From NCBI GenBank assembly GCA_023390875.1, contig JAEWCA010000293.1, forward strand, positions 1 through 6,663: a stretch of 6,663 nucleotides of DNA, read 5' to 3'. This document shows positions 1-5,875 of this stretch, piece by piece. The position numbers were made by a program, and so were the translations under genes. A model generated the notes under the pieces. It saw nothing but the letters and a program-made list of their open reading frames with translations. It was not told the DNA's origin and did no database searches. The first letter of the stretch is position 1, and the number at the start of each line of letters is the position of its first letter. Source of the stretch: Actinomycetes bacterium. GTDB lineage: Bacteria > Actinomycetota > Actinomycetes > Actinomycetales > Cellulomonadaceae.

Positions 1-1271
1 GGTTCGTCGGGCTGTCCGCGCCCGTGATCGCGCGGCTCGTCGCCGGACGGGTCCGCGGACTGCACCGGCACCGGGCCCTGCTGCCGCTGGCGGCGCTCGC
101 GGGCTGCGTCGTGGTGCTGGCGGCCGACGTGCTGCTGCGGCTGCTCGTGCCTGGCCGCACCGGGGCGGGGATCCCGACCGGGGTCGTGACGACCCTGCTC
201 GGCGCCGTGCTCATGGTGTGGCTCGCCCGCCGGCTGCGGGACAGCGGGTCGGCGCAGGTCGCCGCGGTGGGTGCCCGTCCGGCGTCCCGTCGTCGGGTGG
301 TGGTCGTCGTCGCTGCTCTGTGCGTCGTGCTGGCCGTCGCTCTCGTGGCTGCCGTGCTGCTCGGCGACCGGCTGCTGCTGCTCGGCGACGTGGCGAACTG
401 GTTCGCAGGGACCAGCGGCCGGCAGGTGAGCTTCGTGCTCGACCAGCGGATGCCGCGCGTGATGGCCGCCGTGCTGGCCGGCGCGGCGCTCGGACTGGCC
501 GGGACGAGCGTGCAGGGCGTCGCGCGCAACCCGCTCGCCGAGCCGGGGCTGCTCGGCATCACCGGCGGTGCGGGCGTCGCGGCCGTGCTCGCGATCGTGC
601 TGATGCCCGCGGCGTCCGTGTGGGTCGTGTCCGCCGCCGCGTGCGTCGGGGCCGTGCTGACGTTCGCGCTCGTCTACGGGCTGTCGTCGCGGCGGGGCCT
701 GAGCTCCGACCGGCTCGTGCTCGTGGGGATCGGGGTGTCGGCGGCGGCGACCTCGCTCATCACGCTGCTCGTCGTCGTGACGAGCCCGTGGAACACGACC
801 ATGGCGCTCACGTGGCTGTCCGGGTCGACGTACGGGCGGACCGCCGCGCAGGTGTGGCCCGTCGCCGTCGCGCTCGTCGTGCTCGTGCCGGTCCTCGTGC
901 GGCACCGGCGGGACCTCGACGTGCTCGCGCTCGACGACGACCTGCCCCGCGTGCTCGGCGTCCGGCTCGAACGCACCCGGTTCCTGCTGCTGGCCGTGAC
1001 CGCGCTGCTCACGGCCGTGTCGGTGTCGGCGGTCGGCGTCGTCGGGTTCGTCGGGCTCGTCGCGCCGCACCTCGCGCGGTCGCTCGTCGGGTCGTCGCAC
1101 GCGCGCGTCATCCCGGTCGCGGCCCTGCTCGGCGCAGTGCTGCTGAGCGTCGCCGACACCGTCGGACGGACGGTGCTCGCGCCCGTGCAGATCCCCGCCG
1201 GGCTCGTCACCGCCGTGATCGGCGCGCCGTACTTCGTCTCGCTGCTGTGGCGGACGCGCCGGTCGCTGTGA
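1..1271 (+). CDS. FecCD-family ferric-siderophore ABC permease, FhuB-type double-length protein, 5' end outside window
   Basis: Membrane permease of a siderophore/ferric ABC importer (FecCD/BtuC family). The reading frame is open from the first complete codon at base 3. Counting from there (422 visible residues), residues 1-78 are the tail of one FecCD domain: FVGLSAPVIARLVAG, a hydrophobic helix, then IPTGVVTTLLGA. After a short Ala/Arg linker (about 79-97) a second domain runs to the stop. It has the family marks QRMPR (about 148), NPLAEPGLLG (176-185), GFVGLVAPHLAR (348-359) and IPAGLVTAVIGAPYF (397-411). One polypeptide with two FecCD halves is the FhuB arrangement, so no second permease gene is needed. 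The GTG at 24 lies inside the first half and is not the start. The first-half motif reads APVIAR where the second has the usual APHLAR. The substrate cannot be told from the sequence. The stop lies 12 bases from the stop of the convergent PH-like gene. Family call firm; fusion call strong. Confidence 0.93.
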   Translation, partial: FVGLSAPVIARLVAGRVRGLHRHRALLPLAALAGCVVVLAADVLLRLLVPGRTGAGIPTGVVTTLLGAVLMVWLARRLRDSGSAQVAAVGARPASRRRVVVVVAALCVVLAVALVAAVLLGDRLLLLGDVANWFAGTSGRQVSFVLDQRMPRVMAAVLAGAALGLAGTSVQGVARNPLAEPGLLGITGGAGVAAVLAIVLMPAASVWVVSAAACVGAVLTFALVYGLSSRRGLSSDRLVLVGIGVSAAATSLITLLVVVTSPWNTTMALTWLSGSTYGRTAAQVWPVAVALVVLVPVLVRHRRDLDVLALDDDLPRVLGVRLERTRFLLLAVTALLTAVSVSAVGVVGFVGLVAPHLARSLVGSSHARVIPVAALLGAVLLSVADTVGRTVLAPVQIPAGLVTAVIGAPYFVSLLWRTRRSL

Positions 1272-1283
1272 CGCTCGCGCCGA

Positions 1284-1664
1284 TCAGGAGCGCGTGAGCA
1301 GCCACAGGATCGTGTCGTGCACGTGCTTCGCCTTGGCGTCGCCGCGGAAGGTCGCCTCGTGGACCGCTGACCCGGCCGTGAGGGCGATCGTGGCGGACGC
1401 GATGTGACGGCCGAACACGGACTTGTCGGAGACGAACGAGATCGACTGGATGGACCGGATCGGCAGCGACGTCACCGCGGACTTCCCGCCCGCGAACGAC
1501 TTGTCCTGCAGGATCACGCGCAGGTTGGTGACGCCGACGAAGCCGGTGCCGACGCCCGTGCAGTCGTACACCGCGTAGATCGTCTCGCCGTCGATCAGGC
1601 CCTCCTGGACCTGCTGGAGCTGGTCGGCCTTGTCGTGCGGGATCGGGGTGGCCTGCTGCGTCAT
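1284..1664 (-). CDS. Small PH-like domain protein (bacterial PH/YokE-like), function unknown
   Basis: A 126-aa soluble protein without signal peptide or membrane segment. After a polar N-terminal helix (about residues 10-24) comes a run of short beta strands: [25 protein letters not shown] (39-54), [17 protein letters not shown] (62-78), [10 protein letters not shown] and HEATFRG, ending in a helix ([14 protein letters not shown], 111-124). This order ([11 protein letters not shown], then a strand with PIRSI, then a closing helix) resembles bacterial PH domains of the YokE-like/bPH type. I judge this by pattern and have no profile match. The ATG at 1664 is chosen because GAGGCGAGG (minus strand, 1670-1678) sits 5 bases upstream; in-frame ATGs at 1700, 1703 and 1742 would add a low-complexity Pro/Arg stretch. 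The gene lies antisense between two iron-uptake genes and is divergent from the SIP gene, so it might share the control region. Role unknown; substrate or partner cannot be inferred. Confidence 0.8.
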   Translation of the reverse strand: MTQQATPIPHDKADQLQQVQEGLIDGETIYAVYDCTGVGTGFVGVTNLRVILQDKSFAGGKSAVTSLPIRSIQSISFVSDKSVFGRHIASATIALTAGSAVHEATFRGDAKAKHVHDTILWLLTRS

Positions 1665-1714
1665 CGTCGCCTCGCCTCGTCGTCGGGGTGGTGGCCCCAT
1701 CATCGGGGGTCCGC

Positions 1715-1731
1715 GGGTGTGACGAACACCC
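1715..1731. promoter_or_regulatory. Perfect palindrome GGGTGT-N5-ACACCC, candidate regulator site
   Basis: Two perfect 6-bp arms (1715-1720 and 1726-1731) flank GACGA. The site lies one base from the iron-box palindrome, within the divergent region between the PH-like and SIP genes. Relative to the predicted SIP start point at 1770 it lies at about -55 to -39, and it is 51 bases upstream of the PH-like start codon. It could bind a second regulator of either gene. I know no regulator to name for it, and a 6-bp arm pair in GC-rich DNA can arise by chance. Confidence 0.35.
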
Positions 1732-1732
1732 T

Positions 1733-1753
1733 GGTGAGGCAAGCCTCACCTTC
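1733..1753. promoter_or_regulatory. DtxR/IdeR-type iron box
   Basis: GGTGAGGC-AA-GCCTCACC (1733-1750) is a perfect 8-bp inverted repeat around two bases. Read as 1735-1753 it matches the actinobacterial DtxR/IdeR consensus TTAGGTTAGSCTAACCTAA at 13 of 19 positions, including AGG, AG, CT and ACCT; the flanking A/T positions are replaced by G/C. It covers the expected -35 region and spacer of the SIP promoter (-10 at 1757-1762). Binding of an iron-loaded DtxR-family repressor would therefore block SIP transcription when iron is sufficient. The site also lies upstream of the divergent PH-like gene and may act on it. The consensus is known from DtxR/IdeR biology; the match and placement are seen here; regulation is inferred. 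Confidence 0.75.
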
Positions 1754-1756
1754 CCC

Positions 1757-1770
1757 TATGCTGACGGACG
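1757..1770 (+). promoter_or_regulatory. -10 element of the SIP gene with predicted start point on its GTG (leaderless)
   Basis: TATGCT at 1757-1762 fits the actinobacterial -10 pattern TANNNT. Seven bases later, the usual distance to a transcription start, is the in-frame GTG at 1770. The -35 region (about 1734-1739) is inside the iron box and has only weak resemblance to TTGNNN. No Shine-Dalgarno-like tract precedes either the GTG or the in-frame ATG at 1758. Together these suggest a leaderless mRNA. Confidence 0.55.
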
Positions 1771-2732
1771 TGACGACGACCGAGGCGACGACCGTGGCGC
1801 CCGCCCTCGAGGCGCCGGCCCTGCCGTTCCGGATGTTCGCGGTGCAGGTCGCCGGCGTGCAGCGGCTGTGCCCCAGCGTGCTGCGCCTGACGTTCACGGG
1901 CGACGACCTCGACCGGTTCGCCGACAACGGCTTCGACCAGCGGATCAAGTTCTTCCTGCCGCTCGACTGCGGCTACACCGAGCTGCTCGACCTGCGCGCG
2001 AGCGACGACTGGTACGGCCGGTGGCGCTCGCTGCCCGACGAGCGGCGGCACCCGATCCGCACGTACACGGCCCGCGGTGTCCGCCACGAGCGCCGTGAGG
2101 TGGACGTCGACGTCGTCCTGCACGGCGACCTCGGCCCCGCCTCCCGGTGGGCGCTCTCGGCGGCGCCCGGCGACGAGCTCGTGATCCTCGGCCCCAACGC
2201 CGACGCGGTCGGCCCGCACGGCGGCGTCGACTTCGTGCCTCCCGCCCGCACCGACCGCCTGCTCATCGCGGGCGACGAGACCGCGCTGCCCGCCATCGCC
2301 GGCATCCTCGAGCGCCTCCCCGCCGACGCGCGCGGCGAGGCGCTCATCGAGATGCCGTCCTCGGAGGACCGGCTCTCGCTGGTGGCGCCGGAGGGTGTCA
2401 CGGTGCGGTGGTACGGCCGCGACGGCCGCGCGCACGGGTCCCTCCTCGTCCCCGCCGTCCAGGCCGCCGCCGCCCGGATGCTGCCCGGTCAGGCACCCGC
2501 GCCGGACGTCGACCTGGAGGACGTCGACGTCGACGCGGGCCTCCTGTGGGAGGTCCCGGTCGACGCCGACGGCGCGCCCCTGCGGGCCGAGGCCGCCATG
2601 TACGCGTGGCTCGCCGGCGAGGCCGCCGTCATCAAGACGCTGCGCCGCCATCTCGTCGGCGAGTGCGGTGTCGACCGCAAGGCCGTCGCGTTCATGGGGT
2701 ACTGGCGCGAGGGGCGCGCCGAGCCGAACTGA
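1770..2732 (+). CDS. Siderophore-interacting protein (SIP), FAD-dependent ferric-siderophore reductase
   Basis: Cytoplasmic flavoreductase of the SIP/ViuB family that uses NAD(P)H to reduce ferric iron in imported siderophores, releasing Fe(II). The N-terminal FAD-binding domain shows IRTYTAR (residues 96-102), the RxYT/S flavin motif, and [11 protein letters not shown] (from 118), followed by [10 protein letters not shown]. The C-terminal SIP domain has the hallmark [13 protein letters not shown] (about 164-176), LLWEVPV, and YAWLAGE from 278 leading to [12 protein letters not shown] and GYWREGRAE at the end. At 320 aa it is somewhat longer than typical members (about 250-290 aa), because of an N-terminal tail and a charged VDLEDVDVD insert (about residues 247-255). 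I chose the GTG at 1770 because the -10 element places the transcript start there; the ATG at 1758 (four extra residues) overlaps that -10 and is the alternative. It complements the FhuB-type permease and lies under an iron box, so low-iron induction is likely. Function firm; start uncertain. Confidence 0.93.
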   Translation: MTTTEATTVAPALEAPALPFRMFAVQVAGVQRLCPSVLRLTFTGDDLDRFADNGFDQRIKFFLPLDCGYTELLDLRASDDWYGRWRSLPDERRHPIRTYTARGVRHERREVDVDVVLHGDLGPASRWALSAAPGDELVILGPNADAVGPHGGVDFVPPARTDRLLIAGDETALPAIAGILERLPADARGEALIEMPSSEDRLSLVAPEGVTVRWYGRDGRAHGSLLVPAVQAAAARMLPGQAPAPDVDLEDVDVDAGLLWEVPVDADGAPLRAEAAMYAWLAGEAAVIKTLRRHLVGECGVDRKAVAFMGYWREGRAEPN

Positions 2733-2775
2733 CCGTCCAGCAGAGGCTGAGCATCCGTCCCGCGGGCGTGTGCAG

Positions 2776-2805
2776 TTCACCAGACCCGCGCTAGTAGACT
2801 ATAAG
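2776..2805 (+). promoter_or_regulatory. Promoter of the toxin-antitoxin operon
   Basis: TTCACC (2776-2781, 4 of 6 to TTGACA) and TATAAG (2800-2805, 5 of 6 to TATAAT) are separated by 18 bases, a standard sigma-70-type layout, predicting a start near 2812. An overlapping alternative -10, TAGACT (2795-2800, TANNNT), would start near 2807. Bases 2791-2835 are only about 40% GC in an otherwise very GC-rich window, which makes the stretch conspicuous. Confidence 0.5.
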
Positions 2806-2835
2806 CATTATCAGTCGGAGGCTGACAATGCTTAT
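2801..2835. promoter_or_regulatory. Inverted repeat over the -10 and start codon, likely antitoxin operator
   Basis: ATAAGCATTATCAG (2801-2814) and CTGACAATGCTTAT (2822-2835) are inverted copies matching at 13 of 14 positions around a 7-base centre, TCGGAGG. The left arm covers most of the TATAAG -10; the centre carries the Shine-Dalgarno GGAGG; the right arm contains the ATG at 2828. AbiEi antitoxins are known to repress their own operon by binding inverted repeats in the promoter, which fits this site. If transcription starts upstream of 2801 the RNA could also fold and hide the start codon, but the predicted start points make DNA binding the simpler reading. Confidence 0.65.
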
Positions 2836-3838
2836 GAGCGACGCCTGGCTCGCCCTCGCGCAGACGCACGGCATCACGTTCGCGTCATCGCGCGGGGTGC
2901 GCGTACATGCACCGATCACCCTGTCCGGCCCGGACATGCCCACGACCGCCTACGACGTGCAGACGACCCGCGCGCTGTACCCGTCGCGGCTGGGCCGTTA
3001 CAGCGTCGACCGGTACGCCCTGGCCGCTGGCCGCCCGCGCCCGTTGGTGATCGCGGAGTCGGCTACCCGCGCGACTCGCGACGCCGCTCTCGAAGCCGGC
3101 GTCTCGCTCCTGGTCGCACCTGAACACGGACGGGTCACCGGCACGTTGATCGACCGGGACGGTCGCACACACGTGATCGACGCGTCGAGCCGCCACGACG
3201 AGGACGACGCGGACCCGAGACGCCGGCGATCCGGCCGCACGCCGTGGGGCACGTACGCGCTGGTCCTCTCGCTCCTGAGCGACTCCACGCCACGGACCCA
3301 GACGGAGCTCGCCCGTGAGGTGTCGCTGTCGCAACCGCGGGTGTCCCAAGCGCTCAAGGACGTCGACGCCTACATCTCCAGCCAGCCCTCTGGCTGGAGT
3401 CTGAAGGACCGGAACGGCGCTGCTCGGTGGCTCGCCGATCGCTACCCACGCCCGCAGACCCTGTCGACGTGGCTCACACTCCAACCCCCGGTCCCCGCCA
3501 CTCGGACGATCGTCGCGGTGCTTGAGGAGGCGGGTGTCCGATACGCGGTCACCGGCCAGGTTGCCGCGGACAGCTACGCGCCCTGGGCGCTTCCGGACCG
3601 CACGACCATCTGGGTCGACCAGCTCGTCGATCTCACCGAGGCAGGCTGTACACCGGCACCGGCGAGCGGCGCCACGGTGACGATCGCCGTGCCGGACGAC
3701 CCGTACGCGTTGGATGACGGCGAGGATCGCGACGGGATTCGCCTGGCCGACCCGTGGCGCGCGTGGCTGACTCTCACGCAGGACGGCGACACCGCGGCAG
3801 CCGACAATCTGCGCGAGAAGCTGGTGGGCGCCGCATGA
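2828..3838 (+). CDS. AbiEi-like antitoxin/transcriptional regulator with central winged HTH (type IV toxin-antitoxin)
   Basis: A 336-aa soluble protein predicted to counter the adjacent nucleotidyltransferase and to repress the operon. Residues 1-120 include RPLVIAESATRATRDAALEAG (split across 71-91) and GVSLLVAPEHGRVTG (91-105). This resembles the degenerate nuclease-like N-terminal domain seen in some large AbiEi-type antitoxins. An acidic/Arg-rich hinge (122-138) leads to a winged HTH at about 140-190, with TQTELAREVSLSQPRVSQ (157-174) as the helix-turn-helix. The C-terminal part has YAVTGQVAADSYAPW (239-253), akin to the 'ALTGxxAA..LAPY' segment of these antitoxins, and ends with TAAADNLREKL. 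The family assignment is from pattern memory and is moderate. The start at 2828 is set by GGAGG (2817-2821), 6 bases upstream. The stop overlaps the toxin ATG by four bases (ATGA), so the pair is translationally coupled. An inverted repeat over the start suggests autoregulation. Confidence 0.78.
   Translation: MLMSDAWLALAQTHGITFASSRGVRVHAPITLSGPDMPTTAYDVQTTRALYPSRLGRYSVDRYALAAGRPRPLVIAESATRATRDAALEAGVSLLVAPEHGRVTGTLIDRDGRTHVIDASSRHDEDDADPRRRRSGRTPWGTYALVLSLLSDSTPRTQTELAREVSLSQPRVSQALKDVDAYISSQPSGWSLKDRNGAARWLADRYPRPQTLSTWLTLQPPVPATRTIVAVLEEAGVRYAVTGQVAADSYAPWALPDRTTIWVDQLVDLTEAGCTPAPASGATVTIAVPDDPYALDDGEDRDGIRLADPWRAWLTLTQDGDTAAADNLREKLVGAA
3376..3399. repeat. Perfect 10-bp inverted repeat inside the antitoxin gene
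   Basis: CTCCAGCCAG (3376-3385) and CTGGCTGGAG (3390-3399) form a perfect 10-bp stem with a CCCT loop. It lies at codons 183-191, just after the winged HTH. In RNA it would be a strong hairpin and in DNA a possible binding site; nothing downstream looks like a U-tract, so I do not call it a terminator. Confidence 0.5.
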
Positions 3839-4248
3839 ACGCGCTCGTGCTCACGTCGACCTCCCGCGCGACCGACGCCGGGTGGCTCGCCGCCGCGGAC
3901 ATCGCATCGATCGCCGGTGAGCTGGACGTGCCCTACAGGCTTGTCGGCGGGCTCGCTGTGACGCTCCTCGTCGAAGCGCATGGTGCAGGCGGGCTCGCCC
4001 CTTCCCGCGAGACCGCTGATGCTGATCTCGGTGTCCCGTTCGACGTGTGCGGGGACGAACGGCTGCGACAGGCGCTGTTGTGCGCCGGGTACGACCAGGT
4101 GCAGGGGAACCGATTCGCGCGGATCGACGGCGACGGACGGGAGCTGGTGATCGACGTGCTCACGACGTCGTACACCGGCCGGCTCGAGGAGAACCAGGAA
4201 CGCGGCCAGCTGGTCGTGGACGCGATTCCCGGCTTGCACACGCGCTGA
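3835..4248 (+). CDS. AbiEii-like nucleotidyltransferase toxin, N-terminal catalytic part (frameshifted)
   Basis: A 137-aa reading frame holding the catalytic half of a DNA polymerase-beta-type nucleotidyltransferase of the AbiEii/MenT kind. Such toxins transfer nucleotides to a target, tRNA in characterised members. Visible motifs are LVGGLAVTLL (GG at 38-39), RETADADLG with the T-x-D-x-D acids D62 and D64, and ELVIDVL with the third acid D107. The product ends abruptly at IPGLHTR (131-137), where the family is expected to continue. The -1 frame from base 4236 continues directly as AHALMEPATHVEITAVL, giving a reconstituted protein of about 255 aa. So the gene is either inactivated by loss of one base, affected by a sequencing error, or deliberately split or frameshifted. 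The ATG at 3835 overlaps the antitoxin stop (ATGA); a weak GGTGGG (3823-3828) is upstream. Nucleotidyltransferase call strong; target unknown. Confidence 0.82.
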   Translation: MNALVLTSTSRATDAGWLAAADIASIAGELDVPYRLVGGLAVTLLVEAHGAGGLAPSRETADADLGVPFDVCGDERLRQALLCAGYDQVQGNRFARIDGDGRELVIDVLTTSYTGRLEENQERGQLVVDAIPGLHTR

Positions 4249-4250
4249 TG
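4228..4250 (+). other. Apparent -1 frameshift junction and TGATG stop/start overlap in the toxin gene
   Basis: Upstream frame: CCC-GGC-TTG-CAC-ACG-CGC-TGA (PGLHTR, stop 4246-4248). Downstream frame from 4236: GCA-CAC-GCG-CTG-ATG (AHALM). Reading base 4236 twice joins PGL to AHAL smoothly, as if one G of an original TTGGCA had been lost. The stop shares its A with the ATG at 4248 (TGATG), so termination-reinitiation is also possible. However, the 20 bases before this ATG hold no Shine-Dalgarno-like purine tract, and no X-XXY-YYZ slippery heptamer lies in frame. Confidence 0.7.
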
Positions 4251-4601
4251 GAGCCTGCGACCCACGTGGAGATCACCGCGGTCCTCACCGACGGGACCGG
4301 GGTGCAGACTACGCTCGCGCTCCCGGACGTCGACGCAGCCCTGGTGCTCAAGGCGTACGCGTACCGCGGCCGGTTCGCCGGCTCGGACGCCCTGGACATC
4401 CATCGGCTGCTGGAAGCTGCGCACGCAGCGGGTCGGACCGCGGCCGACTGGCCGGCGCGCCAGGAAGGCCGCGATGCCGCGCACGTGCTGCACGAATGGT
4501 TCGGGACGCCTCGACGACCGAACCGGGCGCTGCACGGCGCCGACGCTCGTGTGCGGCTGCTCGTGCACGCCGTCGTCGCCAAGCCCTGGACGAATGCGTA
4601 G
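4248..4601 (+). CDS. AbiEii-like toxin, C-terminal part (continuation of the split nucleotidyltransferase)
   Basis: A 117-aa frame if read from the ATG at 4248, without catalytic acids of its own. It begins with a strand pair, VEITAVLTDGTGVQTTLALPD (split across 8-27). It then gives ALVLKAYAYRGR (31-42) and SDALDIHRLLEAAHAAG (46-62), matching the helical 'LVLKA.A...R..KD..D...LLE' segment that follows the catalytic core in AbiEii-type toxins. The lysine K35 and D47/D50 fall at the expected places, although the usual KD reads SD. The tail (HVLHEWFG, then RVRLLVHAVV) is helical. In this family the segment is normally part of one polypeptide with the preceding frame, so the natural reading is a broken or frameshifted gene; a reinitiated second subunit is the alternative. 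No ribosome binding site precedes the ATG. The stop at 4599-4601 is followed by a convergent spacer. Confidence 0.7.
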   Translation: MEPATHVEITAVLTDGTGVQTTLALPDVDAALVLKAYAYRGRFAGSDALDIHRLLEAAHAAGRTAADWPARQEGRDAAHVLHEWFGTPRRPNRALHGADARVRLLVHAVVAKPWTNA

Positions 4602-4663
4602 CGCGATCGGCCCGAGGTCCGCCCCGGATTCGACCGTGTGCAGGAGCGGCGCCCGGACAGCGT

Positions 4664-4684
4664 CTGGGTCACGACCGTGACCAG
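4664..4684. terminator. Hairpin in convergent spacer, possible terminator without U-tract
   Basis: The 137-base spacer between the toxin stop (4601) and the oxidoreductase stop (4739) contains no gene I can support. GGTCACG (4667-4673) and CGTGACC (4676-4682) form a perfect 7-bp stem, extendable by two pairs with one bulged G. A second stem, GAGCCG (4712-4717) with CGGCTC (4733-4738), ends at the oxidoreductase stop. Neither has a T-run on either side, as is common for actinobacterial terminators, so the call rests on position and pairing only. Confidence 0.3.
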
Positions 4685-4738
4685 GGGCCCCGACTGACCC
4701 GAGCGGACCCCGAGCCGTCGCCAGGCAAGGGGCGGCTC

Positions 4739-5875
4739 TCAGCCGACGTAGTCCTCGACCCCCGCCAGCGGCGGCAGCAGAGCGCGTCCCGCGTCGCTCG
4801 CGTACCACTCGCGCAGGCCCGCCGGGAGGTCGAGGTCCAGGTACCGGCCCTTGACCGACGTCTCGATCTCGTCCAGCCGCCCGGCGACGATCTTCGCCGC
4901 GAACTCGGGCTCGATCAGCGCCGCCCGGCCGATCGCCACGAGGTCGCCGTGCTTCAGCGCGCCGACCGCGCCGGCGGCGGTGAAGACCTCCGAGACGATG
5001 ATCACCGGGCAACGACCCGCGGCCGCGTCGACGACGTGCCGGCCGTACGAGCGGTCGTCGTCGGCGGGTCCCGTCGCGTACCCGCCGAAGACCGACACGT
5101 GCAGGTAGTCGATCCCGGTGGCCGCGACCCGGTCCGCGAGCACCCGCGCGTCGTCGACGGTGTAGCCGACGACGTCGCCGTGGACCTCGTCGGGGCAGAG
5201 CCGGTAGCCGACGACGAACTCCCGCCCGGCGCTCGCGGCGACCCGCTGCACCTCGGCGACCACGGCCAGCGGGAACGCCATCCGGCGCTCGAGGTCGCCG
5301 CCCCAGGCGTCGTCGCGGTGGTTGGAGGACGCCGAGAAGAACTGCTGGAGCAGGTAGTGGTTCGCGCCGTGGATCTCGACCCCGTCGAAGCCGGCCTCGA
5401 TCGCGCGGCGGGTGGCGTCGCCGAACGCCGTGATCGTGGCGGCGATCTCGTCCTCGGTCATCGCCTGCGGGACGTACGGCAGCCAGGGGAACTCGATGGT
5501 GCTGGGGGCCAGGGCGCGACCGAGGGCGTCGGCCGCCGGACGGGCCTCGCGGCCGCCGTGGTACAGCTGCACGAGCGCACGGGCGCCGTCCTGGCGCATC
5601 GCGGTGGCGAGCCGGCGCAGGCCGGGGACGCACGTGTCGTCGGCGATCGACATCTGGCGGTCGAAGCCCTTGCCGTCGGGCGTGACGTAGGCGGCGGCGC
5701 TGATGAGCGTGCCCGCCACCGTGGTGCGGCGTGCGACGAAGGCGACGTCCTCGTCGGTGACGTGCCCGGTCGCCGGGTCGGAACCCTGGACCACCATCGG
5801 CGCCATCACGATCCGGTTCGGCAGGACGGCGCCTGAGGGCAGGGGGACAGGGGTGAGGAGGGACTCGAAGGACAT
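4739..5875 (-). CDS. Old Yellow Enzyme-family NADH:flavin oxidoreductase
   Basis: FMN-dependent ene-reductase/NAD(P)H oxidoreductase with a TIM barrel, soluble and cytoplasmic, 378 aa, normal for the family without the extra Fe-S and FAD domains of dienoyl-CoA reductases. The N-terminus has LPNRIVMAPMV (18-28), the FMN-binding strand. LVQLYHGGRE (101-110) carries flavin-contacting Q103. VEIHGANHYLLQQFFS (166-181) holds the substrate-binding H169/N172 pair and the likely proton donor Y174. SNHRDDAWGGDLERRM (184-199) is the family signature after it; R225 and GDLVAIGRAAL (310-320) contact the FMN, the latter its phosphate. The substrate cannot be told; activated alkenes or quinones are typical. 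The ATG at 5875 is supported by TGGAG on the minus strand (5882-5886), 6 bases upstream. It follows the ABC permease by 63 bases on the same strand, so the two may be co-transcribed, possibly as a detoxification unit (inference). Confidence 0.93.
   Translation of the reverse strand: MSFESLLTPVPLPSGAVLPNRIVMAPMVVQGSDPATGHVTDEDVAFVARRTTVAGTLISAAAYVTPDGKGFDRQMSIADDTCVPGLRRLATAMRQDGARALVQLYHGGREARPAADALGRALAPSTIEFPWLPYVPQAMTEDEIAATITAFGDATRRAIEAGFDGVEIHGANHYLLQQFFSASSNHRDDAWGGDLERRMAFPLAVVAEVQRVAASAGREFVVGYRLCPDEVHGDVVGYTVDDARVLADRVAATGIDYLHVSVFGGYATGPADDDRSYGRHVVDAAAGRCPVIIVSEVFTAAGAVGALKHGDLVAIGRAALIEPEFAAKIVAGRLDEIETSVKGRYLDLDLPAGLREWYASDAGRALLPPLAGVEDYVG

Noticed and set aside
1271..1298. Possible bidirectional terminator between the permease and PH-like gene
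   Set aside because: Only a 5-bp stem or a bulged one can be drawn, overlapping coding ends; too weak to annotate.
1404..1757. In-frame open stretch upstream of the SIP gene that would extend it to a 442-aa protein
   Set aside because: It is antisense to the PH-like gene, shows no SIP-family sequence, and runs through the iron box and -10; SIP homology begins after 1770.
2704..2720. GGCGCG-N5-CGCGCC hairpin near the end of the SIP gene as a terminator
   Set aside because: Lies within coding sequence before the stop, has no T-run, and such GC palindromes are common here.
1746..2780. 344-codon minus-strand frame opposite the SIP gene
   Set aside because: Low-complexity translation without motifs; the plus strand encodes a full SIP protein.
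2743..2825. Direct repeat GAGGCTGA (2743-2750 and 2818-2825) as a possible insertion footprint
   Set aside because: Only 8 bp, and the second copy is part of the ribosome binding site and operator; chance is sufficient.
4496..5836. 446-codon open frame on the plus strand
   Set aside because: Antisense shadow of the oxidoreductase gene, whose catalytic motifs are clear on the other strand.
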